From positions 1 to 55,337 of the forward strand of contig JANXMS010000460.1 in assembly GCA_025354525.1 (NCBI GenBank): DNA of 55,337 nucleotides. The letters are read 5' to 3'. This document shows positions 43,262 through 52,066 of the stretch, in pieces. The position numbers and the translations under genes were made by a program. Position 1 is the first letter of the stretch, and the number at the start of each line of letters is the position of its first letter. The notes under the pieces were generated by a model. It saw nothing but the letters and a program-made list of their open reading frames with translations. It did no database searches and had not been told where the DNA came from. This stretch comes from Acidobacteriota bacterium (GTDB lineage: Bacteria > Acidobacteriota > Terriglobia > Bryobacterales > Bryobacteraceae).

Positions 43262-44578
43262 ATGAGCGATTACCTGTACACCCTTGAGAGCCACCTGAAC
43301 GCCGCCCAAAGCCACGCGTTATCAATTGTTCAAGAAACCGCCACCGAAGCGGGACTCAACGTCTTCCTCGCCGGCGGGGCCCTCCGCGACATGGTCGCCG
43401 GCTTCCCCATTCGCGACCTCGATTTCGTCGTCGAAGGCAATGCCACGGCCCTCGCCAAGGTCATCGCGAAGAAAGCGGAGGCGGAGATTCTCTCAGTGGA
43501 TGCGCGCCGCAACAGCGTCGAACTGCGATTCCCACAAAACGCCCAGGTCGAACTCTCGATGGCTCGGGAAGAGAAGTACGCGAAATCGGGCGGCAAACCC
43601 ACCATCACCCCCGCCACCATCTACGAAGACTTGAAGAACAGGGACTTCACGATTAATGCCATCGCGATGTCCCTCAATCGCGCCTCGAAAGGATTGCTTA
43701 TCGATCCGAACAACGGCCTCGGCGACATCGAACGGAAGGAGCTGCGGACCGTTTCGAAATACACCCTGTACGATGACCCGGTTCGCATTTTGCGCCTGAT
43801 CCGCTTCGCCAAGCGCTTCCATTTTTCGATCGACGAACGCACGCTCACCCAGTACGCTAACGTCCGCGATGCCAACCTCGAACGCAAGATCGGGGCCGAC
43901 GCTTTGTGCCGCGAATTGCACCACATCGCCGATGAGCCGACCAGTGCTGAAATCGTCAAAGAACTCGACGACCAAGGTCTACTCACCCTCTTCTGCCCGG
44001 CCATGGTCGACGACAAGGTGAATCACACCGGCCTGCAAAAGCTGATGAAAGCCCGCCTGAATATCCCGATCGAGCTCAATCTACCCGTTGAGAACATCGG
44101 CCTCTTCCTCACCGTCCTCTGCGAAAAGCTGACGCCGAAGGAGAAAATCGGCCTGAAAACGGCCTGTTTGCTCGACAAGCCAACCGTTACCGCATGGGAC
44201 CGGCTCGACACCCGCGCCAAAAAGGTAGCCGCTGAACTCAAGGTTCCCAAACTCGCAAAACCGTCGCTACTCTACGCTGCCGCTCAACGGGCCGAAGGTG
44301 CCGAACTCGTCTACTTGCTGTACAAGTCGACCGAACGGATTGTTCAGGACCGGATTAAGAACTACGTCCAGAAGTATCTGCCCGCCGCTCTCGAAGTGAC
44401 CGACGAAGAGGTGACCGAAGCCACCAAACTCGAACCCGGGTCCGCCAAGTTTGATAAGGCGAAGACGCTGTTCATCGCCAAGAAGCTGGACGCCCGCCCG
44501 AAGAAGATCATTGAAGAGTTGCCGCTGGTTCCACCTGCACCCCAACACCCGCCACTCGTCGCTAGCGCTCGTCGCTAA
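43262..44578 (+). CDS. CCA tRNA nucleotidyltransferase/poly(A) polymerase-family protein
   Basis: The 438-residue class II nucleotidyltransferase has LAGGALRDM (37-44), the catalytic RDLDFVVEG with DxD at 52-54, and the RDFTINAIAM motif. The DPVRILRLIRFAKRF brace helix is followed by a helical C-terminal body without an HD domain. It either repairs tRNA 3' CCA ends or adds poly(A) tails; sequence alone does not separate these. The lysine-rich C-terminal 60 residues are an extension. It ends with a 4-base convergent overlap. Confidence 0.92.
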   Translation: MSDYLYTLESHLNAAQSHALSIVQETATEAGLNVFLAGGALRDMVAGFPIRDLDFVVEGNATALAKVIAKKAEAEILSVDARRNSVELRFPQNAQVELSMAREEKYAKSGGKPTITPATIYEDLKNRDFTINAIAMSLNRASKGLLIDPNNGLGDIERKELRTVSKYTLYDDPVRILRLIRFAKRFHFSIDERTLTQYANVRDANLERKIGADALCRELHHIADEPTSAEIVKELDDQGLLTLFCPAMVDDKVNHTGLQKLMKARLNIPIELNLPVENIGLFLTVLCEKLTPKEKIGLKTACLLDKPTVTAWDRLDTRAKKVAAELKVPKLAKPSLLYAAAQRAEGAELVYLLYKSTERIVQDRIKNYVQKYLPAALEVTDEEVTEATKLEPGSAKFDKAKTLFIAKKLDARPKKIIEELPLVPPAPQHPPLVASARR

Positions 44579-44973
44579 AGCCCCAAAACCTCAATAAATT
44601 CAAGCGCCTGGGCTTGCTCGATCCGCGAGCCCTTCCACACGTGGTCCGGCTTCGCGCCCGCGTCGAACAGGCGGAATAGCCCTATCTTGGCCACCCCGTA
44701 TCGCTCGTTCTCCGCCAGCCGCCGGTCTTTCTCTTTTTCGTATGCGGCGATCGAAGTTTCGGGTAAAACGATCGAGACCCGACGATCAGCCTTGCGATCC
44801 ACCGACACCGAGAAGACAAACTCAGTATCCCGGCCTCGGCAATGGCGACCGTCAAAGGTGTATTGATACACGTATCCGCTCTCGGCTTGATACGTTTTCA
44901 CGCGCCGCGCCTTCGCTACCGGCGCCGGGGAAGCCGCACGCACGCCAAACCATCGTTTGATCCAACCAAACAT
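44575..44973 (-). CDS. small protein of unknown function
   Basis: This 132-residue soluble protein starts with an amphipathic aromatic segment (MFGWIKRWFG) that could associate with membranes. A basic linker and a mixed alpha/beta domain follow (about 30-130, with SGYVYQYTFDGRHCRGRDTE and VSIVLPETSIAAYEKEKDRR). I recognise no family. It is divergent from the next gene with only 17 bases between start codons, so its promoter must lie inside that gene's 5' end. Confidence 0.65.
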   Translation of the reverse strand: MFGWIKRWFGVRAASPAPVAKARRVKTYQAESGYVYQYTFDGRHCRGRDTEFVFSVSVDRKADRRVSIVLPETSIAAYEKEKDRRLAENERYGVAKIGLFRLFDAGAKPDHVWKGSRIEQAQALEFIEVLGL

Positions 44974-44990
44974 GTGTACTATGAGAGCAG

Positions 44991-45884
44991 ATGCGAGCCC
45001 TACTTGCCATCTTCGGCATTTTCGCCGCCTTCGCCCAGCCGACCGCGCCGACCCCTCTCGTCTATGCCGGCAAGCCTCTCCAAGTTGATGCCGCCTGCAC
45101 CGACGACGATATGCAGACGTTCGGGCTGGCCTGCACGACCGAGGAGCCGTGCCCCGTCTACCTCGAACTCAGTAGCCTCGACACGGGAGCAAACCGCCTC
45201 CTCGTCGCCGGGAATTTCCACACGGAGACCGCCACCTTATCCACCATTCTGTTGGCCAGTGAAGATCGCGGCATTACCTGGACCGAGGCCCATCCCCGCA
45301 TCAAGGGGGCCAACTTGGATCACACCCAATTCATCGACCTCCAAACCGGTTGGATCTCCGGCCAAGTCATCGCCGCCCTACCCCGCGATCCGTTTTTCCT
45401 GCTTACGATGGACGGCGGAAAATCTTGGCGACAGCGCGTGGTTTTCAGCGAGTCCGGCCCCGGGTCCATCGATCAGTTTTCCTTCGACTCTCCCACCACC
45501 GGTTCCGTCGTCGTCGACCGGGCCGCCGGTGCCGAAGGCGGTCGCTACGCCTACCTCGAAACGCAGACCGGCGGCGACTCCTGGTCCATCCGCTCCGTAA
45601 CCCGCGAAAAAACAACTCTGAAGAATCGCCCGGCCATCAATCCCGCTTGGCGCTTGCAAGCTCACGCGCAAACCAAGTCCTACCGGGTCGAGCGCAAGGA
45701 AGCCAGCGGCAAGTGGACCCCCGTCGCCAGCTTCCTCGTCAACGCCGGTCAGTGCAAGCCCAAAGAGACGGAGCTAAAGGAACCCACTTCTGAACCCACC
45801 GCTCCAGCCACCGACGCCGTCGAAGTGTTCCAAATCGGCACCCCAAAAAATGCTAAAAAAGCCACGCCGAAAAGAAAGCCCTAA
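44991..45884 (+). CDS. secreted YCF48/BNR-like repeat protein
   Basis: The 297-residue protein has a signal peptide (MRALLAIFGIFAAFAQ). It contains repeats of the BNR/YCF48 type, such as LLASEDRGITWTEAHPR and LLTMDGGKSWRQRVVF, with D-x-G-x-x-W aspartate-box signatures. The C-terminal 60 residues are proline- and lysine-rich. Such beta-propeller-like proteins bind other proteins or glycans. It overlaps the HyuB-like gene by 35 bases, which suggests translational coupling, although the two have no obvious functional link. Confidence 0.78.
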   Translation: MRALLAIFGIFAAFAQPTAPTPLVYAGKPLQVDAACTDDDMQTFGLACTTEEPCPVYLELSSLDTGANRLLVAGNFHTETATLSTILLASEDRGITWTEAHPRIKGANLDHTQFIDLQTGWISGQVIAALPRDPFFLLTMDGGKSWRQRVVFSESGPGSIDQFSFDSPTTGSVVVDRAAGAEGGRYAYLETQTGGDSWSIRSVTREKTTLKNRPAINPAWRLQAHAQTKSYRVERKEASGKWTPVASFLVNAGQCKPKETELKEPTSEPTAPATDAVEVFQIGTPKNAKKATPKRKP

Positions 45885-47475
45885 GCCGACCTCGGCCACC
45901 GATCCCATCGCGCTGGAACTCTTTCGGCACCTTCTCGTTTCGATCGCTGAAGAGATGGGGATTCTCCTCCGGCGCACGGCTTTTTCCGCCAACATCAAGG
46001 AGCGTCGAGACTACTCCTGCGCCGTCTACGACAGTGCCGGCGACACCGTGGCCATGGGCGACCATATGCCGGTCCATCTCGGCGCCATGCCCCTCAGCGT
46101 CCGCCACGCCATCGACGCGTGCCAACCCGGCCCTGGCGACATCGTCATTCTCAACGACCCCTTCCGCGGCGGAACCCATCTGCCCGACATCACCGCCGTC
46201 GCTGCCGTTTTCGTCCCCGGTGTTGCTACCCCCGCCTTCTACGTCGCCAACCGAGCTCACCACGCCGACGTCGGCGGCATGAGCCCCGGCTCCATGCCAC
46301 TCGCCCGCGAAATCTATCAGGAAGGCATTCGGATCCCACCCATCAAGCTCGTCCGCAAAGGGGTCGTCGACGAACCTTTGCTCGATTTGCTGCTGGCCAA
46401 CGTCCGGACCCCGGAAGAACGCCGCGGCGATCTCACCGCCCAACTCCGCTCGCTCCAACGCGGAGCCGACCGCCTGCTCGAACTTGTCGCCAGCCAAGGC
46501 CTCCCAGCCGTCCAGACTCAAATGGTCGAGCTCCAAGCGTACGCCGAACGCCGCATGCGCCACGCCCTTACCGCACTCCCCGTCGGCCGCTACGAGTTCG
46601 CTGACCAGCTCGATGAAGATGGTATCAGCCCAGAGCCGTTACCCATTCGAGTCGCCATCACCATCCGTTCCGGCCAAGCCCACGTCGATTTCACCGGCAC
46701 CGCCCCCCAAACCACCGGCAGCGTCAATGCCAACTACGCCATCGCCGTTTCGGCCACCATGTATGTCTTCCGCTGCCTCATCCCCGGCGACGTTCCGTAC
46801 AACGCCGGCCTGTTAAGGCCCATCACCATTCACGCCCCCTCCGGCTCGCTCGTCAATGCCCTGCCCCCAGCCGCCATGGCCGCCGGCAATGTCGAAACCT
46901 CCCAGCGCATCACCGACGTGTTGCTGGGAGCCCTCGCTCAAGCCGCCCCGGACCGCATCCCCGCCGCCAGTTCCGGCACCATGAACAACCTCAGTTTCGG
47001 CGGCACCGACCCGCGCACCGGCCGGCCCTTCGCGTACTACGAAACCATCGCCGGCGGCATGGGTGCCGGACCGGTCAACCCCGGCTGGTCGGCGATTCAC
47101 ACGCACATGACCAACTCCTGGAATACTCCGATTGAAGCGTTCGAGCATCAATACCCCCTCCGCGTCACCGCGTATCGGCGGCGGATCGGCAGCGGCGGAC
47201 GAGGCAAGCAGCGCGGTGGGGAAGGCCTCATCCGCGAACTGGAGTTCCTCACCGATGCCGAAGTTACCGTGCTGTCCGATCGACGCGTGCGAGGACCCTA
47301 CGGCCTAGCTGGCGGCAGCGCCGGCGCGGTCGGGCGGAACACGCTGAACGCCCGTGGAATTCCCGCCAAAACACGATTCGCCGTCGGCATCGGCGACCGA
47401 CTGCGAATTGAAACACCAGGAGGCGGCGGTTGGGGCTGCCCGTCCGCTATTATGGAGGGACCTCCTGGGAGCTAG
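45850..47475 (+). CDS. HyuB-like hydantoinase/oxoprolinase subunit B
   Basis: The 541-residue protein matches the B subunit of N-methylhydantoinase/acetone carboxylase-type enzymes: DPIALELFRHLLVSIAEEMG, SANIKERRDYSCAVYD, MGDHMPVHLGAMPLSVRHAI, NDPFRGGTHLPDITAVAAVF and ANRAHHADVGG. The latter carries probable metal-binding histidines. The enzymes normally need an ATP-binding A subunit (HyuA), usually encoded next door. None is present within the window. The substrate is unknown. Its 5' end overlaps the repeat-protein gene, and the DMT pair follows after 4 bases. Confidence 0.93.
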   Translation: MLKKPRRKESPKPTSATDPIALELFRHLLVSIAEEMGILLRRTAFSANIKERRDYSCAVYDSAGDTVAMGDHMPVHLGAMPLSVRHAIDACQPGPGDIVILNDPFRGGTHLPDITAVAAVFVPGVATPAFYVANRAHHADVGGMSPGSMPLAREIYQEGIRIPPIKLVRKGVVDEPLLDLLLANVRTPEERRGDLTAQLRSLQRGADRLLELVASQGLPAVQTQMVELQAYAERRMRHALTALPVGRYEFADQLDEDGISPEPLPIRVAITIRSGQAHVDFTGTAPQTTGSVNANYAIAVSATMYVFRCLIPGDVPYNAGLLRPITIHAPSGSLVNALPPAAMAAGNVETSQRITDVLLGALAQAAPDRIPAASSGTMNNLSFGGTDPRTGRPFAYYETIAGGMGAGPVNPGWSAIHTHMTNSWNTPIEAFEHQYPLRVTAYRRRIGSGGRGKQRGGEGLIRELEFLTDAEVTVLSDRRVRGPYGLAGGSAGAVGRNTLNARGIPAKTRFAVGIGDRLRIETPGGGGWGCPSAIMEGPPGS

Positions 47476-47479
47476 CCCA

Positions 47480-47926
47480 TTGTCCGCGAATATCGATTCG
47501 ATCAAACCGCCAACAACAAAAAAGAACCAGTTCAAAGCCAACATCATGGTTGGCGGCTGCACGATACTCGGTGCCGCCGCCCAAATGCTGATCAAGAGCG
47601 GCTTGGGGCATCTGCCCCTCACACCCAGCGCCGCCACGGCTGACTGGAACCAGTGGATCGTTTTTGCTCTCGGCATCTTCATGAATGTGCCGTTCATGGC
47701 CGGTCTGTCCTGCTACGGCCTATCCACCGGCCTGCTCGTCCTCGCTCTTCGCTACGGCGAGCTCTCCGTCCTCTACCCGATCATCGCACTCACCTACGTC
47801 TGGGTCTCCATCCTGTCTGTCTTCCTGCTCGGCGAGACCATGAATCCGTATAAGATTGCAGGGCTGGCCGTGATTGTCCTTGGCGTTACCGTTCTTGGCC
47901 GCACTCCTTCTCCCTCGTCCTCATGA
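47480..47926 (+). CDS. four-helix DMT/SMR-like membrane protein, first of a pair
   Basis: I place the start at TTG 47480, because GGGAG precedes it at suitable distance. This gives 148 residues, while an ATG at 47546 would give a shorter form. Four hydrophobic helices are visible (for example WIVFALGIFMNVPFMAGLSCYGL and SVLYPIIALTYVWVSILSVFLLGE). The Y-P-I..L.Y....L...FLGE signature of EamA/SMR proteins is present. The stop overlaps the next gene's ATG by 4 bases. The two probably form a heterodimeric transporter or flippase like paired SMR or ArnE/ArnF proteins. Confidence 0.85.
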   Translation: MSANIDSIKPPTTKKNQFKANIMVGGCTILGAAAQMLIKSGLGHLPLTPSAATADWNQWIVFALGIFMNVPFMAGLSCYGLSTGLLVLALRYGELSVLYPIIALTYVWVSILSVFLLGETMNPYKIAGLAVIVLGVTVLGRTPSPSSS

Positions 47927-48276
47927 AGACTCCGCTGACTTCCATTCTCCTCGTCCTGCTGGCTTCCTTTGTGGGGTCCTTCGGAGCTGTGTTTCTCAAG
48001 GGCGGTGCCGACAAGTTGGAACGCAACCTGATGCGCATCCTGCTCAACTGGCGATTGCTCGTTGGGATTGGCTTCTACTTGGCGTCGTTCATCATTTACA
48101 CGATGGGCATTCGAAACGGCGAGTTGACCATCCTCTATCCGATGGTTTCAATGGGCTATCTCTGGACGCTGCTTTGGGCTCGGATGATTTTCCAGGAGCC
48201 GTTCACTCGCGACAAAGTTGCCGGAATCGGGCTGATCCTGTGTGGCATCGTCATCCTTAACCTTGGGAACCACTAA
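47923..48276 (+). CDS. four-helix DMT/SMR-like membrane protein, second of a pair
   Basis: This 117-residue protein has four helices and SMR-like spacing: SILLVLLASFVGSFGAVFLKGG, LLVGIGFYLASFIIYTMGI, LTILYPMVSMGYLWTLLWARMIFQE and VAGIGLILCGIVIL. It lacks the helix-1 glutamate of EmrE-type drug pumps, as lipid-linked sugar flippases of the ArnE/F type often do. Two-gene SMR pairs usually assemble as heterodimers. The substrate is unknown. The next gene starts 1 base after its stop. Confidence 0.88.
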   Translation: MKTPLTSILLVLLASFVGSFGAVFLKGGADKLERNLMRILLNWRLLVGIGFYLASFIIYTMGIRNGELTILYPMVSMGYLWTLLWARMIFQEPFTRDKVAGIGLILCGIVILNLGNH

Positions 48277-48277
48277 G

Positions 48278-49054
48278 ATGTCTGACCTGCCGGGATCGCA
48301 CCTCATCCCCGAGTTTGAACAGCTCACCGGCCGGCCGTTTTCGTTCTATCCCCCTGTGCTGAATATCGAGCACAACGAATGGAAGTTGATCGAGGCGACT
48401 TGGTCAGAAATTCTCGTCCACAACACAAAGACCGAACTCGAAATCTGGGTGCCGCGCCGATTCATCGGGCAGGTCTCTCAGATCGAAAAGCCGGTCATGA
48501 TCGTCGGCCTCATCAAGGAAATTGAATATAACGCCGGCATCATCCGGCCGCATGAAAAGCGCGTTCTCAACCTGCCTCGCGGCTCCTCTGGCCCCCCGCC
48601 CGCGGCCGAGGGGACCATCCCAACCCCCGCGATGATCGGCGGCGTACGCCTCGGTGGCGGTCCGGATTCGAAGATCGCCTGGCTGGTCGGTAGCGTACTC
48701 GTGCTCGGCCTCGTCGCCGCGTTTATAGGCGTCAGCCTCTCCCGGAATGATCGCTTTGAATACAAGGCCGTGTTGCAGGAAGATCTCGGCTTCGGCGCTC
48801 AAGACGACTACTTTGCGATCGTGCGCAAGCTTGGCCCCCCGGCCAATGACCGCTGGAAAGAACCGTCAACCGAAATGCAGTATCGCGCGCTTACTTATCC
48901 GGATCGCCACCTAACCGTCATCTTCATGGGCACCGAGCGCAAGAACGCCCTCTATATCGGTGCGTTTAATGACGAGTGGCGTCCCGTTCACACCGTCACC
49001 CACGCCGGTCGTGGCAACACGCGGTCACTTCTGGATCGCCTCCAACGATTCTGA
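48278..49054 (+). CDS. single-pass membrane protein of unknown function
   Basis: From the ATG at 48278 the protein has 258 residues. The N-terminal 90 residues are soluble ([49 protein letters not shown]). A glycine/proline-rich linker leads to one membrane helix (about 137-157, [18 protein letters not shown]). About 100 residues follow ([18 protein letters not shown] and [12 protein letters not shown]). With no signal peptide, the N-terminal domain is probably cytoplasmic and the C-terminal domain periplasmic. I recognise no family. Its position directly after the SMR pair suggests co-expression. Confidence 0.7.
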   Translation: MSDLPGSHLIPEFEQLTGRPFSFYPPVLNIEHNEWKLIEATWSEILVHNTKTELEIWVPRRFIGQVSQIEKPVMIVGLIKEIEYNAGIIRPHEKRVLNLPRGSSGPPPAAEGTIPTPAMIGGVRLGGGPDSKIAWLVGSVLVLGLVAAFIGVSLSRNDRFEYKAVLQEDLGFGAQDDYFAIVRKLGPPANDRWKEPSTEMQYRALTYPDRHLTVIFMGTERKNALYIGAFNDEWRPVHTVTHAGRGNTRSLLDRLQRF

Positions 49055-49092
49055 ATAGCGCCCCTTTTGATCGAAACGATACACTGATCAGA

Positions 49093-51114
49093 ATGAACAA
49101 ATTGACTGGCCACCTCCTCGCCGGACTCTGCGCCGTCGTCGGAGCCTTCGCCTTGGCGGGCATCGCCCTGAATCGGAACGAGCCGATCAATTCTATATGG
49201 CTCGTCGTCGCCTCGGTCTGCGTCTTCATCACCGGCTACCGGTTCTACGCCACCTGGATCGCCGCCAAGGTCATGATGCTGAACGACGAACGGGCCACCC
49301 CGGCCGAGCGCCTCCGCAATGGCCACGATTTTGAACCGACGAATAAGTGGATCGTTTTCGGCCATCATTTCGCCGCCATCGCCGGCCCCGGCCCTCTCGT
49401 CGGCCCCACGCTCGCGGCCCAGTTCGGCTATCTGCCCGGCACCCTCTGGATCATCATCGGCTGCGTCCTCGGCGGCGCCATACAGGATTTCGTCGTGCTC
49501 TTCTGCTCGGTCCGCCGCGACGGAAAATCCCTCGGACAAATGGCCCGCGAAGAAATCGGCAAGGTCGGCGGCATGACCGCCTTGATCACCGTCCTGCTCA
49601 TCATGATCATCCTGCTCGCCGTCGTCGCCCTGGTCGTCGTCAATGCCCTCAACCATTCGCCCTGGGGCACCTTCACCATCGCCGCCACCATGCCCGTCGC
49701 TATCTTCATGGGCCTCTATCTCCGCTTCTTCCGCCCCGGCCGCGTCCTCGAAGTTTCGCTCATCGGCTTTCTGCTCATCATCGCCTCCATCTTTGGCGGC
49801 GAATGGATCGCCCACTCGCCCACCTGGGCCCCCATCTTTACCATCTCCGCCATCGGCCTCGCCTGGAGCGTCATCATTTACGGCTTCGCCGCCAGCGCCC
49901 TCCCCGTCTGGCTCCTACTCGCCCCCCGCGACTACCTCAGCACTTTCGTCAAGCTCGGCGTCGTCATTCTGCTCGCCATCGGCATCCTCGTCGTCCAACC
50001 CCAAATGCAGATGCCCGCTCTCTCCCGCTTCATCGACGGCACCGGTCCCGTATTCGCCGGCAGCGTCTTCCCCTTCTGCTTCATCACCATCGCCTGCGGG
50101 GCCGTCAGCGGGTTCCATTCTCTAATCAGCTCCGGCACAACGCCCAAGATGCTCGCCAAGGAAACGCACATCCTCCCCGTCGGCTACGGCAGCATGCTCC
50201 TCGAAGGCTTCGTCGCCATCATGGCCATGATCGCCGCCTGCGTCCTCGACCCCGGCATCTACTTCGCCGTCAACTCCCCCGCCGGTGTCGTCGGCTCGAC
50301 CGCCGAAAAAGCTGTCGCCACCATCACCGCTTGGGGCTTCCCTGTCACTGTCGAGACCATGGCCCAGCTCGCCAAGTCCGTCGGCGAAGACAGCCTTTTC
50401 TATCGCACCGGCGGCGCTCCTTCCCTCGCCCTTGGCATGGCCCAGATCTTCTCAAAAGGAGGCGGAGGCGATGCGCTCCTAGGCTTCTGGTATCACTTCG
50501 CCATCATGTTCGAAGCGCTCTTCATCCTCACTGTAATCGACGCCGGCACCCGGGTCGGTCGCTTCATGTTGCAGGATCTCCTCGGCCAAATTTACGCCCC
50601 CTTGGGCCGCACTAGTTGGATGCCCAGCGTTATTGGCTCCAGCGCCGCCGTCGTCATCGGCTGGGGGTATTTCCTTATCCAGGGCGTTCGAGACCCCCTC
50701 GGAGGCATCAACTCCCTTTGGCCGCTCTTCGGCATCGCCAATCAGCTCCTAGCTATCATCGCGCTGTGTGTCTGCACCACGGTCCTCATAAAAATGCATG
50801 GAGCCCGGCGCATGTGGATCACACTTCTCCCCATGACGTGGCTGATCACCGTCACCTTCACCGCGGCCATCGAAAAAATCTTCTCCGCCTCCCCCCGCAT
50901 CGGCTTCCTCGCCGCCGCCAAATCCGCGACGAATCCCACGATTGTCTTCAATAACCAACTGGATGCCGTTCTCTGCGGCGTTTTCCTCGTTCTCGTCACC
51001 ACCATCCTCGTCGACTCCGCCCGGCAATGGATCGGAATCCTCCGCGGCACACAACCCGCCAGAAGCACCGAAACGCCCTTCGTTCCTTCCCAACTCCGCG
51101 CGGAGGAAATCTGA
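49093..51114 (+). CDS. cstA: CstA-family transporter (pyruvate/peptide uptake)
   Basis: From the ATG at 49093 the protein has 673 residues and about 16-18 membrane helices. Family marks are [15 protein letters not shown], the cytoplasmic [27 protein letters not shown] stretch, [36 protein letters not shown] and [16 protein letters not shown]. Characterised members (CstA, BtsT) take up pyruvate, and peptide uptake has also been proposed. It is followed by a YbdD-like small gene whose ATG overlaps its TGA stop, the usual partner arrangement. Confidence 0.95.
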   Translation: MNKLTGHLLAGLCAVVGAFALAGIALNRNEPINSIWLVVASVCVFITGYRFYATWIAAKVMMLNDERATPAERLRNGHDFEPTNKWIVFGHHFAAIAGPGPLVGPTLAAQFGYLPGTLWIIIGCVLGGAIQDFVVLFCSVRRDGKSLGQMAREEIGKVGGMTALITVLLIMIILLAVVALVVVNALNHSPWGTFTIAATMPVAIFMGLYLRFFRPGRVLEVSLIGFLLIIASIFGGEWIAHSPTWAPIFTISAIGLAWSVIIYGFAASALPVWLLLAPRDYLSTFVKLGVVILLAIGILVVQPQMQMPALSRFIDGTGPVFAGSVFPFCFITIACGAVSGFHSLISSGTTPKMLAKETHILPVGYGSMLLEGFVAIMAMIAACVLDPGIYFAVNSPAGVVGSTAEKAVATITAWGFPVTVETMAQLAKSVGEDSLFYRTGGAPSLALGMAQIFSKGGGGDALLGFWYHFAIMFEALFILTVIDAGTRVGRFMLQDLLGQIYAPLGRTSWMPSVIGSSAAVVIGWGYFLIQGVRDPLGGINSLWPLFGIANQLLAIIALCVCTTVLIKMHGARRMWITLLPMTWLITVTFTAAIEKIFSASPRIGFLAAAKSATNPTIVFNNQLDAVLCGVFLVLVTTILVDSARQWIGILRGTQPARSTETPFVPSQLRAEEI

Positions 51115-51284
51115 TGCTCCGCCGCTTGTGGCTCAATCTCAAAGCCATCGTCAACGAACTTTCCGATGAAAACGCCTATGCGCGCCACTTGGCGCACCAC
51201 GGCTGCATCCATTCCGCCGCAGAGTATCGGCGCTTCCAAACCGAACACTTCGGTCGCAAGTATAAAAGAGCGCGTTGTTGTTAG
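51114..51284 (+). CDS. YbdD/YjiX-family small protein, partner of CstA
   Basis: This 56-residue protein matches the short YbdD/YjiX family (DUF466). It has an N-terminal amphipathic helix ([16 protein letters not shown]), the central segment ENAYARHLAHHGCIHSAAEYRRF and the characteristic basic ending KRARCC. YbdD-type proteins are always found after CstA-type carriers and are needed for their function. The ATG shares a base with the cstA stop (TGATG). A GGAGG site lies at 51102-51106 within the carrier gene. Confidence 0.9.
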   Translation: MLRRLWLNLKAIVNELSDENAYARHLAHHGCIHSAAEYRRFQTEHFGRKYKRARCC

Positions 51285-51301
51285 GGAGTGTCGTGAGTGA
51301 G

Positions 51302-51330
51302 AAAAGGCCCGTCGCCGTCACCAACGGGCC
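51302..51330 (-). terminator. rho-independent terminator for the OmpR-type DNA-binding gene
   Basis: GGCCCGT (51306-51312) and ACGGGCC (51324-51330) form a 7-bp GC-rich stem with an 11-base loop. On the minus strand it is followed by TTTT (51305-51302). It sits 35 bases after the stop of the minus-strand gene that ends at 51365. It might also reduce read-through from the YbdD-like gene on the other strand, where no T-run follows. Confidence 0.7.
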
Positions 51331-51364
51331 CTACTTGCGGGGCGTGTCGGAAAAAAGTGCGAAA

Positions 51365-51643
51365 TTATGCGGCCATCGGAACCCAACAGTACCCATGGCG
51401 AAGGACGGTCTGAATTTCGCCGCCCAAGTTAAAAAGCCTGACCTTTCGGCGTAGGCGCTGGACGTGAACATCCAGGGTGCGCGTGCGGACCCCGCCAGTA
51501 TAGCCCCAAATCGTCCGCAACAAGAAGTCCCGCGACAGGCAGTTTCCTTCATGCTGACGCAACACAACGAGCAATTCAGACTCTTTTTTAGTTAGGTGAA
51601 AGGAGCCTCGCGTATCGGGCAACGTGGCTGTTAAAGTTTCCAT
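51365..51643 (-). CDS. stand-alone OmpR/PhoB-type winged-helix protein
   Basis: The 92-residue protein is an OmpR/PhoB effector domain without a receiver. It has FHLTKKESELLVVLRQHEGNCLSRDFLL, the recognition-helix region TRTLDVHVQRLRRKV and the C-terminal wing IQTVLRHGYCWV. The ATG at 51641-51643 has AGAGGAGA upstream, so the short form is intended and is not a truncation artefact at that end. Without a receiver it cannot be controlled by phosphorylation in the usual way. It is the last gene of a candidate minus-strand micro-operon. Confidence 0.85.
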   Translation of the reverse strand: METLTATLPDTRGSFHLTKKESELLVVLRQHEGNCLSRDFLLRTIWGYTGGVRTRTLDVHVQRLRRKVRLFNLGGEIQTVLRHGYCWVPMAA

Positions 51644-51655
51644 GTCAATCTCCTC

Positions 51656-51671
51656 TACCTTTGTAACGGAA
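51656..51671. repeat. copy 1 of a 16-base motif TACCTWTGTAACGGAA
   Basis: TACCTTTGTAACGGAA lies 13 bases before the start of the winged-helix gene. A second copy with one difference is at 51960-51975. On the minus strand it reads TTCCGTTACAAAGGTA. It lies where a promoter or operator would be expected. Confidence 0.6.
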
Positions 51672-51696
51672 CGGGGAAGAGATCGGTTTCATTTTT

Positions 51697-51750
51697 CTAG
51701 GCCGCTTGAATCTGCATCAGCGGAACGATCTTCTTGCTCAACATCGGCAT
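51697..51750 (-). CDS. candidate 17-residue peptide
   Basis: The reading frame MPMLSKKIVPLMQIQAA starts at an ATG that overlaps the TGA of the preceding small frame (TGATG). A GGAGG site lies at 51755-51759 on the minus strand. A second ATG two codons on has the better spacing. The short peptide, with a basic patch and a hydrophobic end, could be a signalling or leader peptide. Its existence rests only on these translation signals. Confidence 0.3.
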   Translation of the reverse strand: MPMLSKKIVPLMQIQAA

Positions 51751-51923
51751 CACACCTCCAAGTAGGCCCACTGGCAGTCGTGCTCGTTGATCAAACAGTC
51801 GGCATCCGAATACCTCTTCCGAAACCCTTGCTCCGCCGTCAACCCCGAGCAAATAGTGGCCACCGAAAGGCGCGGCGTGATCCACGCATCACGCCAGCAC
51901 TGATCTTTATAAGAAGGTTGCAT
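51750..51923 (-). CDS. candidate small cysteine-containing protein
   Basis: The 57-residue frame from the ATG at 51921-51923 has GGAG at about 10 bases. Its composition is protein-like and unlike a shadow frame, with four cysteines (for example DQCWRDAWITPRLSV, SDADCLINEHDCQWAYLEV). It is followed by an overlapping 17-residue frame and then the winged-helix gene on the same strand. There is no signal peptide. I recognise no family. It could be an unknown small regulator or a peptide precursor. Confidence 0.35.
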   Translation of the reverse strand: MQPSYKDQCWRDAWITPRLSVATICSGLTAEQGFRKRYSDADCLINEHDCQWAYLEV

Positions 51924-51959
51924 TCGGTTCATGCTCCAGAAGTTGTCCCTAAGGGGATA

Positions 51960-51975
51960 TACCTATGTAACGGAA
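51960..51975. repeat. copy 2 of a 16-base motif TACCTWTGTAACGGAA
   Basis: TACCTATGTAACGGAA lies about 37 bases before the start of the 57-residue frame on the minus strand and about 90 bases before the amidase gene on the plus strand. It matches copy 1 (51656-51671) at 15 of 16 positions, so one regulator may bind both sites. Confidence 0.6.
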
Positions 51976-52066
51976 TTATCCGATCGCCGCCAGTGTCCAA
52001 GGGTGGTCTTCTTATACATTTCTTGCGGGGTTGGATCCCCGGTTTTCGTCGGCTACACTGAGGTAC

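Noticed and set aside
49347-50615. A 422-codon plus-strand frame over cstA
   Set aside because: Its product is an arginine/histidine/proline mixture with no fold-like pattern, and it lies entirely within the well-supported cstA frame.
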